Below the pieces are notes generated by a model. It searched no databases and was not told where the DNA came from. It worked only from the letters and a program-made list of their open reading frames with translations. Below are positions 1-6,915 of a DNA stretch of 64,000 nt, in pieces; the stretch's first letter is position 1, and each line of letters starts with the position of its first letter. Made by a program: the position numbers and the translations under genes. This DNA is from Haloarcula limicola (GTDB taxonomy: Archaea > Halobacteriota > Halobacteria > Halobacteriales > Haloarculaceae), in the NCBI RefSeq assembly GCF_010119205.1, contig NZ_WRXM01000001.1, positions 806,001 to 870,000 on the forward strand, written 5' to 3'.

Positions 1-349
1 AGTTGTGGTTCGGGCATTCGAGGACGCCCACGACCACGGAGGGGCGCTCGACGCGGTGTTTCTCGACGACGTCGTAATCACGGACGATGTTGATGGACGC
101 GGCTGGCGCGATGAGCGAGAGGACGTCGACCTCGTTCTGGGAGAGCTCCCGACCCTCGACCTTCACGATGTCTTTCTTGCCCAAGCGGTCCGACGGCATG
201 TTCATCGCCACGGAGACGGACTCGCCGCTGGTGCCGTCGATACCGAGGATGGCGAGGACGTTCAGGGCCTGTCCGCCCGTGATGTGGTCGATGACGGTAC
301 CGTTCTGAATCTTCGAGACGCGGAGCTGTTGGTCGTCGTCGCCGCTCAT
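1..349 (-). CDS. pyrI: Aspartate carbamoyltransferase regulatory chain, 5' part (runs off the left edge)
   Basis: This is the regulatory subunit that binds nucleotides and holds catalytic trimers together in aspartate transcarbamoylase, the first committed step of pyrimidine synthesis. About 116 residues are in the window. They begin [22 protein letters not shown], the typical start of archaeal PyrI. The nucleotide-binding domain is complete, and the last residues in view (ECPNHN) carry the first zinc-binding cysteine (C112). The other three cysteines lie beyond the edge. The start ATG at 349 overlaps the pyrB stop by the four bases ATGA, so the two subunits are translated from one message. 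Full length is normally about 150 residues. Confidence 0.95.
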   Translation of the reverse strand, partial: MSGDDDQQLRVSKIQNGTVIDHITGGQALNVLAILGIDGTSGESVSVAMNMPSDRLGKKDIVKVEGRELSQNEVDVLSLIAPAASINIVRDYDVVEKHRVERPSVVVGVLECPNHN

Positions 350-1260
350 GCTTCACCTCCGAGTATCAGGTCCAGAAGCGCCATTCGAACCGGGACGCCG
401 TTGTGGGCCTGCTGGAAGTACTTCGCGTGGTCGGTCGCGTCGACGTCGTGTGCGATCTCGTCGACGCGCGGCAGCGGATGCATCACCGTCAAGTCGTCTT
501 TCGCCGATTCCAGGGTGTCGCTGTCGATCTGGTACTGGCCGGCGACCTCGCGGTATTCGCTCTCGTCGGGGAAGCGCTCGCGCTGGATGCGGGTGACGTA
601 GAGCACGTCCAGTTCGGGCAGGACTTCCTCCAACCCGGTGTGTTCGCGGACCTCGGCTCCCTCCTGGTGGAGGTCGTAGCGAACCGAGCGGGGCAGTTGC
701 AGCGATTCGGGGCTGACGAAGTGCTGGCGGGCGTCGACGTTCGTCAGGGCGTGGGCCAGCGAGTGGACCGTCCGACCGTACTTCAGGTCGCCCATGATGC
801 CGATGGTGAGGTCGTCGAACCCCGCGTTCTCCCGAATCGTGTAGAGGTCGAGCAGGGTCTGGGTCGGATGCTGACCCGCCCCGTCGCCGGCGTTGACCAG
901 CGGCACGTCGACGAACTCGCTGGCCATCTTCGCCGACCCCTCCATCGGGTGGCGGAGCACGAGCGCGTCGGCGTACCCCTCGACGACGCGGACCGTGTCG
1001 GCCAGCGACTCCCCCTTCTTGACGCTCGACGATTCGACCGAGCCCATGTCGACGATGTCGCCCCCGAGGCGCTTCATCGCCGTCATGAAGCTCATCTTCG
1101 TCCGCGTGCTCGGCTCGAAGAAGAGCATCCCGAGCAGCGTGTTCGCGTGCCGGTCCGCGAACGCCGCCGGGTCCTCGGCGATGTCGGCCGCGTGGTCGAG
1201 CACCTCCTCGATGTCGGCCCGCGACAGCTGTTTCGCGCTGATGATGTGGTCGTGCCGCAT
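346..1260 (-). CDS. pyrB: Aspartate carbamoyltransferase catalytic chain
   Basis: The 304-residue catalytic subunit transfers the carbamoyl group from carbamoyl phosphate to aspartate. The carbamoyl-phosphate loop STRT is at residues 51-54. The HPTQ motif, the RIQRERF segment of the 240s loop and MHPLPR near the C-terminus are all present. I start at MRHDHIIS rather than the in-frame codon 24 residues upstream, because a TATA-like ATTCAAGA sits about 27 bases before 1260 and the upstream residues are basic and unlike the family. The gene is followed directly by pyrI. Length and motifs are normal, and the call is secure. Confidence 0.97.
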   Translation of the reverse strand: MRHDHIISAKQLSRADIEEVLDHAADIAEDPAAFADRHANTLLGMLFFEPSTRTKMSFMTAMKRLGGDIVDMGSVESSSVKKGESLADTVRVVEGYADALVLRHPMEGSAKMASEFVDVPLVNAGDGAGQHPTQTLLDLYTIRENAGFDDLTIGIMGDLKYGRTVHSLAHALTNVDARQHFVSPESLQLPRSVRYDLHQEGAEVREHTGLEEVLPELDVLYVTRIQRERFPDESEYREVAGQYQIDSDTLESAKDDLTVMHPLPRVDEIAHDVDATDHAKYFQQAHNGVPVRMALLDLILGGEA

Positions 1261-1409
1261 CTCACTCGGAAGCGCGCCCCCGACGCTCTTGAATCTCCCG
1301 ACACGCCCCCAACGGCCACGATTTTTGACCATTTCCGCCGCCCGACGCGGCCGTCGCCGATGTGTTCGCTCGCCAAGGGTTCAAGGCCGATGCCGGAGCG
1401 AGGACCGGT

Positions 1410-2039
1410 ATGTTCGCAATCGCTGGCGGCAAAGGGGGCTGCGGGAAGACGACGACGGCGCTGGGTCTGGCTCGCGGACTCGCGACGCTCGGTGATCGCC
1501 CGCTCGTGGCCGACGCCGACCTCGACATGCCCGACCTCCATCACCGAGCGGGAGTCGACCACGCTGCCGGCGTCGCCGCCGTCGCCGGCGGTGAACGGCC
1601 GACCGCCGTCGCCGCGTCGTCGCCGCGGTTTCCGGATATCGATATCCTGCCGTGTCGAGAGAGCGACACCGCGACGGCCGCGTCGGCGTTCGAGCGACTC
1701 CACCGCTGTAACCGACCCGTCCTCCTCGACTGCCCGGCGGGGGCCAGCCCGGCCGCGGCAGCGCCGCTTCGAGCCGCCGACCGAACCGTCCTCGTCTCGA
1801 CGCCGGACGAGCAGAGCCTGCAGGACACCGCCAAGACGGCGGCGATGGCGCGCCAACTCGACGCGCCGCCCGCACTCCTCGTTCTCGTCCGCAGCGCCGG
1901 CCGCGTCGATCCCTCGCCGCTGTTCGACTGCCGGCGAGTCGTCCACGTGCCGAGACTACCATCACCGCCGCTCCGAACCGACGAATCGGCCGCTCGATAC
2001 CTGAACGGGGCGAAAATATTGTCCAAGCGGAATACTTAA
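1410..2039 (+). CDS. MinD/ParA-family P-loop ATPase
   Basis: A 209-residue deviant-Walker ATPase. Its first residues, MFAIAGGKGGCGKTTT, contain the signature-lysine P-loop (KGGCGKT) of the MinD/ParA/Mrp group, and a DADLDMPDL segment follows where the family has its switch aspartate. The protein is shorter than bacterial MinD (about 260) and lacks a recognisable C-terminal membrane-binding helix, ending in a basic tail. MinD-like proteins position cell machinery by ATP-dependent dimerisation, and several paralogues occur per haloarchaeal genome. The start is set by the P-loop position and a TATA-like GGTTCAAGG 27 bases upstream. The specific role is unknown. It is divergent from pyrB and precedes a RecA-fold gene by 29 bases. 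Confidence 0.8.
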   Translation: MFAIAGGKGGCGKTTTALGLARGLATLGDRPLVADADLDMPDLHHRAGVDHAAGVAAVAGGERPTAVAASSPRFPDIDILPCRESDTATAASAFERLHRCNRPVLLDCPAGASPAAAAPLRAADRTVLVSTPDEQSLQDTAKTAAMARQLDAPPALLVLVRSAGRVDPSPLFDCRRVVHVPRLPSPPLRTDESAARYLNGAKILSKRNT

Positions 2040-2068
2040 TCGGATGGACGTGGCTATATGCTGGTGAC

Positions 2069-2698
2069 ATGGTGAACCGGCTGCGGACGGGCATCGACGT
2101 CCTCGACAGGAAGCTCGACGGCGGGATCCCCGCCGGGAGCATCGTCGCCCTCACCGCCCAGCCGGCCAGCCAGGCGGAGCTGTTCCTCTACGAACTCACC
2201 GCCACCCGCGGCACGCTGTGGCTCTCGCTCGACCGCACCGCCGAGTCGATCGTCGCCAGCATCGAGCAGACGCCGGCCAACACCGGCGACCCGACGGTGC
2301 GACACATCTCGGGCGAGGCCCCCCTCGACAACGCCGGGAAGCTCGTCTCGGCGCTCCCCGAGACCTCGAACCTGATCGTGGACCCGCTGGACGTCCTCGA
2401 AGCGCAGGAGCCGCCCTCGCGCTTTCGCGCGTTCATGAACGACCTCCAGAACCACATCGTCAACACCGGTAGCTTGGCCATCCTCCACTGTCTGGACGGC
2501 CGGGACGTCCCGCCGCTCCGCGATACGACCGAGCACTTCGCCGACGTGGTGTTCCAGCTCAAGACCACCACCACCGGCGACGAGGTGGAGAACCGCCTCG
2601 CCGTCCCGAAGTTCCGCGCCGGTCGCGCTCCCAGCGACGTCATCAAACTCGACCTCGTCGAGGAGGTCAGCATCGACACGAGCCGGGATATCGCCTAG
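2069..2698 (+). CDS. KaiC/RecA-fold (RAD55-type) protein with degenerate P-loop
   Basis: This 209-residue protein opens with LRTGIDVLDRKLDGGIPAGSIVAL, the hallmark start of KaiC/RadB-like RecA-fold proteins. Where those proteins have GxPGSGKT, it reads TAQPASQAELF, so the P-loop lysine and following threonine are missing. The later strand NLIVDPLD keeps a Walker-B-like aspartate. Haloarchaea have a family of such proteins, often labelled HTR-like transcriptional regulators, and a non-catalytic or sensory role is likely. The gene follows the MinD-like gene with a TATA-like box (ACTTAAT) about 30 bases before ATG. Its stop is almost touched by the dispersed element that begins at 2701. Function is not known. 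Confidence 0.7.
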   Translation: MVNRLRTGIDVLDRKLDGGIPAGSIVALTAQPASQAELFLYELTATRGTLWLSLDRTAESIVASIEQTPANTGDPTVRHISGEAPLDNAGKLVSALPETSNLIVDPLDVLEAQEPPSRFRAFMNDLQNHIVNTGSLAILHCLDGRDVPPLRDTTEHFADVVFQLKTTTTGDEVENRLAVPKFRAGRAPSDVIKLDLVEEVSIDTSRDIA

Positions 2699-2700
2699 GC

Positions 2701-2910
2701 ACCACCACCTTTTTCTTCGTCGGGTTTCCTCGCGCCGCGAAGCGGCGCTGTGGGAACCACTCTCTGCTCACGGGCGCGGAGCGCCCGTTCGCATGGTCAG
2801 CGGGACCGCAGGTCCCGCTCGACTCGCAAAAACGTGGGCGAAAAAGGCCGGAAGTCGCGGCGTCGCCGCGACTTCCGGGGAAACCGCTCGCCGGTGGCGA
2901 GCGGTATGCT
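2701..2910. repeat. Hairpin-rich dispersed element, copy 1
   Basis: Five consecutive perfect hairpins sit here: GCGCCGC/GCGGCGC (2732-2748), CGGGCGC/GCGCCCG (2771-2787), GCGGGACC/GGTCCCGC (2800-2818), 15-base arms beginning CCGGAAGTCGCGG (2848-2878) and ACCGCTCGCC/GGCGAGCGGT (2883-2905). Most have 3-base loops. Between hairpins three and four lies the unpaired string CAAAAACGTGGGCGAAAAA. The same string, bounded by differently sequenced but still paired stems, recurs at 4054-4178, so this is a repeated structured element. On the minus strand the 15-bp stem is followed by CTTTTT, like an intrinsic terminator. No coding capacity was seen. Confidence 0.7.
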
Positions 2911-2929
2911 TCACCCATCAGCCTGCCTC

Positions 2930-3110
2930 CCCCGTCTTCGTGAGCGGCGCGAACGAAGGCTCGTCAGAGTCGTCCGAGGGAGCTACGCTCTCTCGTGATC
3001 CCGGAAGAGCGCACGACGCTCTTTCCGGACGACTCCGCTCTGACGGTGGGTCGCGCGACGGAGCGCGCTCCCGGCCCACCGCCCCGGCTGCCAGCAGCAC
3101 AGTTCAGACG
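2930..3110. repeat. Long palindromic block upstream of the toxin-antitoxin genes
   Basis: This non-coding stretch is made of nested inverted repeats. An outer pair, GAGTCGTCCG (about 2967) and CGGACGACTC (about 3027), encloses a perfect inner hairpin GGAAGAGCG/CGCTCTTTCC around ACGA. A further pair, CGGTGGG/CCCACCG, spans 3043-3082. The whole 2699-3159 gap therefore contains the copy 1 element, this block and the antitoxin promoter, and I see no gene in it. Haloarchaeal accessory regions often contain such GC palindromes. Whether this is part of the copy 1 element or independent cannot be told from one sequence. Confidence 0.5.
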
Positions 3111-3130
3111 AGGAACATTGAGCGAAGCGG

Positions 3131-3159
3131 TTATACGATTTCCCACTCGAAGTGGGAAT
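3131..3159 (+). promoter_or_regulatory. Antitoxin promoter with palindromic operator
   Basis: A TATA-like TTATACGA (3131-3138) lies about 26 bases before the antitoxin ATG at 3160, as expected for a leaderless archaeal message. Between box and start is a perfect inverted repeat TTCCCACT-CGA-AGTGGGAA (3140-3158). A repressor bound there would cover the transcription start. AbrB-type antitoxins generally repress their own operon, so this is the likely autoregulatory operator. Confidence 0.7.
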
Positions 3160-3444
3160 ATGACCAAGGTAGATTCGAAGGGGCGGATCGTCCTCCCGCA
3201 GGAGGTGCGAAAGCGTCTCGGCATCTCTCCGGGCTCAGAAGTCGAAGTCCGCGAAGAAGACGGGAAAGCGGTCGTCGAACCCGAAGACGACCCCGAGGAG
3301 ATTATTGACCGAATGGAGAAACTCGTCGGAGAAACGTCGGTAGAACGCGGGGAGACGACGCCGTTCGACGGCGGCGCTCGCCCGACGGCACAGAAGCACA
3401 GAGACGCGATTCGACGCGGAGCCGAGAGAAACGGCGATGAGTGA
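3160..3444 (+). CDS. AbrB/MazE-type antitoxin, DNA-binding
   Basis: A 94-residue protein with an N-terminal swapped-hairpin AbrB domain: KVDSKGRIVLPQEVRKRLGI, then a GSEVEVREEDGKAVVEP strand pair (residues 1-45). An acidic C-terminal tail is likely the toxin-binding part. In such modules the AbrB dimer binds the operator and neutralises the partner nuclease. The start at 3160 is fixed by the SpoVT/AbrB start motif and by the operator-promoter just upstream. An in-frame extension back to 2995 would be translated palindromic DNA and is rejected. The last eight bases overlap the toxin start, so the pair is translationally coupled. Confidence 0.88.
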   Translation: MTKVDSKGRIVLPQEVRKRLGISPGSEVEVREEDGKAVVEPEDDPEEIIDRMEKLVGETSVERGETTPFDGGARPTAQKHRDAIRRGAERNGDE

Positions 3445-3904
3445 CGCCGGCGGTCCGTATCTCTTCGACGTCGGTGTCATCGCGCTCGCACACACCGACG
3501 CCCCGGTTCGGGACACAGCACTCTCGTACGTTCGAGATGCCATCACCGGCGAGATCGATGCCGTGGTCCCGTATCCGGCGCTATTCGGAGCGCACACCGT
3601 CCTGACGACGTACTACGGTCGCTCGAACGAGGACGCGTCTCGGCTACTACAGAACTTCATGGACGCGAAGCGAATCCACTGGTACGGCGAGATGTCAGAG
3701 GCGGGCGTTCGAGACGGGTTCTCGCAGGCGACTGCCGCGAACGTCGGCGGCTGGGACGGATACTACGCGCAGGTCGCCGTCGAGGAGGGCGTAAACACCG
3801 TCTTGACTATCGACGACGACTTCGAGCGATTCGACGCGTTCGATACCGAGATCATCCTCTCCGCCGACGAATTTGCCGAACTGAATCGGTTTCTCGGGAG
3901 CTGA
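3437..3904 (+). CDS. PIN-domain nuclease toxin (VapC-like)
   Basis: A 155-residue PIN-fold protein paired with the AbrB antitoxin. Acidic residues that would bind metal are D11 (LFDVGVIAL), D107 (GGWDGYYAQ) and the D126-D128 run (TIDDDFERF). The glutamate usually found near residue 45-55 is not evident, since that stretch reads PYPALFGAHTVL. VapC-type toxins cut tRNA or rRNA, but the target here cannot be read from sequence. The module sits in a patch of palindromes and repeats between core genes, consistent with lateral acquisition. Whether it is catalytically active remains open because of the missing acidic position. Confidence 0.85.
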   Translation: MSDAGGPYLFDVGVIALAHTDAPVRDTALSYVRDAITGEIDAVVPYPALFGAHTVLTTYYGRSNEDASRLLQNFMDAKRIHWYGEMSEAGVRDGFSQATAANVGGWDGYYAQVAVEEGVNTVLTIDDDFERFDAFDTEIILSADEFAELNRFLGS

Positions 3905-3984
3905 GGCTCCCACCTGCCACGTTCCGCTATCCGGCCGCACCGCTCAAGTTCGCGAATAAAGCGAGAATCGGGAGTCGGCGTTAC

Positions 3985-4053
3985 TCTTCGGCGCCTTCGA
4001 TCTCGTCGACGATCTCGTCGGCGTCGACGTCGGCGTCTTCCAGCGCTTCCTCG
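3985..4053 (-). repeat. 69-bp direct repeat, outer copy of the FKBP gene 3' end
   Basis: These 69 bases are identical to 4179-4247, the last coding bases of the FKBP gene. Read on the minus strand they encode the same acidic C-terminus and then end in GAG TAA, while the intact gene ends GAA TAG. This is therefore a detached duplicate of the gene end, separated from the gene by the 125-bp element at 4054-4178. It probably represents the original gene terminus, because what follows looks like ordinary AT-containing intergenic DNA. Confidence 0.9.
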
Positions 4054-4178
4054 CGACCTTTTTCCCGCTCGGGTGGCCTGTGGCCACCACTCGCGGCAAA
4101 AACGTCGGCGAAAAAGCCCGAATCCTCACTTCGTTCGGATTCGGTGAAACCGCGCCTTCGGCGCGGTATACTGTCTAT
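4054..4178. repeat. Hairpin-rich dispersed element, copy 2, inserted at the FKBP gene end
   Basis: This copy carries three hairpins: GGTGGCC/GGCCACC (4072-4088, loop TGT), CCGAATCC/GGATTCGG (4118-4144) and ACCGCGCC/GGCGCGGT (4149-4167, loop TTC). It shares the unpaired core CAAAAACGTCGGCGAAAAAG and the flanking GAAACCG...CGGTAT with copy 1, while stem sequences differ yet stay paired. The element is flanked by 69-bp perfect direct repeats of the gene's 3' end and supplies the gene's present stop codon (TAG at 4175-4177). On the minus strand the second stem is followed by CTTTTT, which may terminate FKBP transcription. Confidence 0.75.
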
Positions 4179-5131
4179 TCTTCGGCGCCTTCGATCTCGT
4201 CGACGATCTCGTCGGCGTCGACGTCGGCGTCTTCCAGCGCTTCCTCGATGTCAGCGCCGCCGGCACCGCCCATGCCGCCCATCATGCCGCCCATTCCCAT
4301 GCCCATGCCGCCGCCGAGCTCCTCCTGGACGATGATCCGGTCGACGTCGAGCAGCTGGGTGAGCTGCTGGGCGATCTGCTGCTTGCCCATCATCCACTGC
4401 TGGTTCATCGTCAGCTGCGGCGTGGCCTCGATGTAGAGCGTGTCCTTCTCGACCTCGACGGTCTCGAACTCGGGCTCGCCCTCGTCGTCCTCGTCGGACT
4501 CGACGGGCTGCTCCTCCTCGACGGTGTCCGTCTCGAACCAGAGGTCCAGCTCCATGTCGAGCATCATCTGGATGATGCCCTGTGCCTTCTCCTCGCGGTC
4601 CGTGACTTCTTCGACGATCTCGTAGTCGTACTCGACGTCCTTACCGGCCAGCGGGTGGTTGAAGTCCACGCGGGCGCGGCCGCCGATGATCGTCTCGACG
4701 TGGCCGTGCTGGCCGTCGACGTCGACGTGCGCGCCGGGGTAGCGGTCGTCCTCCGGGATCTTGTCCTTCGAAATGGTGCGGACCTCTTCCTCGTCGTACT
4801 CGCCGAAGGCGTCGGCGGCGGCGATGGTGACGCTGCCCTCGTCGCCGACCTCCTTGCCGTAGATGTCTTCCTCGACGTCCGGGAAGATGTGGTTCTCGCC
4901 GAGGACGATAGTTCGGGGACCGAACTCCTGCTCTTCGGTGTCGATGCCGTCGTCGGCGGCGACCTCCTCGTCCGTCGTGTCCACGAGTTGCCCGTCCTCG
5001 ACGGTGCGGGCGGTGTAGGCGAGTTTGACGACGTCGCCCTCCTGCAGGCCGCTCTCGGTCTCTTCGTCGGCCGTCGCTTCTTCGGCTTCCGCTTCTACGT
5101 CTTCTGTGTCGGCCTCGGAGTCGTTGCTCAT
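4175..5131 (-). CDS. FKBP-type peptidyl-prolyl isomerase (SlyD-like, long archaeal form)
   Basis: A 318-residue cytoplasmic prolyl isomerase and chaperone. Residues 1-27 are an acidic linker. The FKBP domain starts at GDVVKLAYTARTVEDGQLVDTT and contains the IF (insert-in-flap) region with YPGAHVDVDGQHGHV and DFNHPLAGKDVEYDYEIVE. A C-terminal domain follows, with a Met/Gly-rich stretch (GGGMGMGMGGMMGGMGG) and an acidic tail. The start is fixed by a TATA-like TTCTTAAGA at 5155-5162, about 27 bases upstream, giving a leaderless message. The last 23 codons are duplicated downstream around an inserted element, and the final stop lies in that element, yet the protein end (EE) is preserved. Confidence 0.92.
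   Translation of the reverse strand: MSNDSEADTEDVEAEAEEATADEETESGLQEGDVVKLAYTARTVEDGQLVDTTDEEVAADDGIDTEEQEFGPRTIVLGENHIFPDVEEDIYGKEVGDEGSVTIAAADAFGEYDEEEVRTISKDKIPEDDRYPGAHVDVDGQHGHVETIIGGRARVDFNHPLAGKDVEYDYEIVEEVTDREEKAQGIIQMMLDMELDLWFETDTVEEEQPVESDEDDEGEPEFETVEVEKDTLYIEATPQLTMNQQWMMGKQQIAQQLTQLLDVDRIIVQEELGGGMGMGMGGMMGGMGGAGGADIEEALEDADVDADEIVDEIEGAEE
4179..4247 (-). repeat. 69-bp direct repeat, inner copy within the FKBP gene
   Basis: These are the last 23 codons of the FKBP gene, identical base for base to 3985-4053. Perfect identity over 69 bases suggests a recent event. Together the two copies bracket the copy 2 element exactly. Confidence 0.9.
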
Positions 5132-5181
5132 ACCCTGTTGGTCTGTCGTGCCACTCTTAAGAACAACGTTTCCCGTCGGAC

Positions 5182-6216
5182 CTACGCGGGGTAGTCGCTC
5201 TCCTCGAGCATCCGCGCTAACTTCTCGCGGTCGATGTTGCGCCCCGAGACCGGGATGACGACGGTCTCGCCGGCGATCTCGTCGCCGGCCCGTAGCGCGG
5301 CGGCGACGGCGGTGGCACAGGCCCCCTCGATGAGGAGCCGCTCGTCACAGAACATGCGAGCCACGCCGTCGCGGATGTCGGCCTCCGAGACGAGGCGGAA
5401 GTCGGCGAGGCCGTCCCGCAGGATGCCCATCGTCAGCGCGAACGGGACGCGGGTCGCCACGCCCTCGGCCGTCGTCTCCATCCGGTCGTGTGCTTCGAGG
5501 GTGTCCTCCGTCCACGCGCGGTACATCGCCGGAGCGGCCTCGGACTGGACGCCGACGACGTCCGCCTCCAGCAGTTCGCCGACGGTGAGCGCGTAGCCGA
5601 CCGCGGAGGTGCCGCCGCCGACGGGACAGAACACGCGGTCCACGTCCGGTAGCTCGTCGACGATCTCCAGGCCCGCGGTGCCGACGCCGGCGAGCAGTTT
5701 CGGCTCGTTACCGGAGTGCACGTAGCGCGCGCCCCGCTCGATCGCGAGTTCCTCGATGTGCTCGCGGGCGGCGTCGTAGTCGGGACCGTGCTGGATGACC
5801 TCCGCGCCGAGTCGCTCCATCGCGGCCACCTTCCCGGAGTTGGCCTCGGCGGGCACGCCGATGGTGACCGGGACGCCGAACTCCCGGCCGGCCCACGCGA
5901 TAGACTGCCCGTGGTTGCCGGAACTCGCGGTGATGAGGCCGCGCTCGCGGAACTCGGAGTCCAGCGACGCGACGAGGTTCACCCCGCCGCGGACTTTGAA
6001 CGCGCCCGTGGGGAGAGTGTCTTCCCGCTTCAGGTACACCTCGGCGTCGAGTTCGGCCGAGAGGGTCTCGCAGCGGACCAGCGGCGTCGTCGGGAGGTGC
6101 TGGCGGACGACGCGCCGCGCGCGAACGACGTCGGCCGTCGTCGGCGGCGTGAGGTCGTGATACGGGAAGACGGTCGTCTCGTCGGGGGACTCGACAGGTT
6201 CGTAGCGACCGTCCAT
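5182..6216 (-). CDS. Threonine/serine dehydratase (PLP enzyme, no ACT domain)
   Basis: A 344-residue fold-type II PLP enzyme. The PLP lysine is K74 in TGAFKVRGG, the substrate loop SSGNHGQ is at 99-105 and the phosphate-binding PVGGGTSAVG is near 198-207. These are the marks of threonine dehydratase/serine racemase relatives, which convert threonine to 2-oxobutanoate and ammonia. No C-terminal ACT regulatory domain is present, so feedback inhibition by isoleucine is not expected. This favours a catabolic type, though it might still feed isoleucine synthesis. I start at MDGRYEPVES (6216), since upstream codons are basic and shadow the neighbouring divergent gene. Confidence 0.88.
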   Translation of the reverse strand: MDGRYEPVESPDETTVFPYHDLTPPTTADVVRARRVVRQHLPTTPLVRCETLSAELDAEVYLKREDTLPTGAFKVRGGVNLVASLDSEFRERGLITASSGNHGQSIAWAGREFGVPVTIGVPAEANSGKVAAMERLGAEVIQHGPDYDAAREHIEELAIERGARYVHSGNEPKLLAGVGTAGLEIVDELPDVDRVFCPVGGGTSAVGYALTVGELLEADVVGVQSEAAPAMYRAWTEDTLEAHDRMETTAEGVATRVPFALTMGILRDGLADFRLVSEADIRDGVARMFCDERLLIEGACATAVAAALRAGDEIAGETVVIPVSGRNIDREKLARMLEESDYPA

Positions 6217-6310
6217 ACACTGTACCGGTGCGTTGGGACGGTAAAGTCTTCCCGGAGCGCGTCGCGCCGGCAACGCAACCCCTATTGACCGCCCCGACCG
6301 ACGCTGGCGC

Positions 6311-6856
6311 ATGTACGAGGTCGAAGTGAAGGTCGCCGCGGACTTAGACGCCGTCGCCGGCCGACTGGACGAACTGGGGGCCGAACGCACCGGCGACGTC
6401 CGGCAGGTCGACGTCTACTACGACGCGCCCCACCGCGACTTCGCGGAGACGGACGAGGCGCTGCGGGTCCGTCGGGAGACGCGCGACGGCGAGACGGAGA
6501 CGCGCATCACGTACAAGGGGCCGCTCGTCGAGCGCGAGTCGAAGACGCGCGAGGAGGTCGAGACCGGCGTCGCCGACGGCGAGAAGGCCGATGCGATCTT
6601 CGAACAGTTGGGATTCGAGCCCGCGGCGACCGTCCGAAAGGACCGCCGGTTCTACCGCTACGACGGCTACACGGTGACGCTCGACGCCGTCGAGGACGTC
6701 GGCGAGTTCGTCGAGGTCGAGACCGAGACGAACGAGGGCGGCGTCGAGGCGGCGCGCGAGGGCGCGTTCGAGGTACTCCGCGAACTCGGCCTCGACCCCG
6801 AGGACCAGACGCGCACGTCGTATCTCGGGCTCCTGCTCGATGATGCGGGTGAGTAA
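6311..6856 (+). CDS. CYTH-domain protein (class IV adenylate cyclase / ThTPase-like)
   Basis: A 181-residue CYTH tunnel protein. The defining ExExK motif is at residues 3-7 (EVEVK). It is followed by alternating charged strands such as LRVRRETRDGETETRITYKGP and a late YLGLLLD end. Family members cyclise ATP or hydrolyse triphosphates such as thiamine triphosphate inside a metal-dependent tunnel, and archaeal members are often labelled CyaB without proof. The gene runs divergently from the dehydratase and ends 59 bases before the SAM synthetase. The product activity is not predictable from sequence alone, although the family is clear. Confidence 0.85.
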   Translation: MYEVEVKVAADLDAVAGRLDELGAERTGDVRQVDVYYDAPHRDFAETDEALRVRRETRDGETETRITYKGPLVERESKTREEVETGVADGEKADAIFEQLGFEPAATVRKDRRFYRYDGYTVTLDAVEDVGEFVEVETETNEGGVEAAREGAFEVLRELGLDPEDQTRTSYLGLLLDDAGE

Positions 6857-6915
6857 TCTTTCGACGGCGATCGGTTCCCGTAAGTTATAGAACCCGCCGC
6901 GGCGAACGTCGGGCA

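Noticed and set aside
403-2004. A 533-codon open frame on the plus strand across pyrB and the MinD-like gene
   Set aside because: It is the antisense shadow of pyrB followed by a wrong frame of the MinD-like gene. Composition is unlike a halophile protein and no motif is present. GC-rich genes produce such long spurious frames.
2995-3159. Longer start for the antitoxin
   Set aside because: It would translate palindromic DNA and the operator. The AbrB fold begins exactly at 3160.
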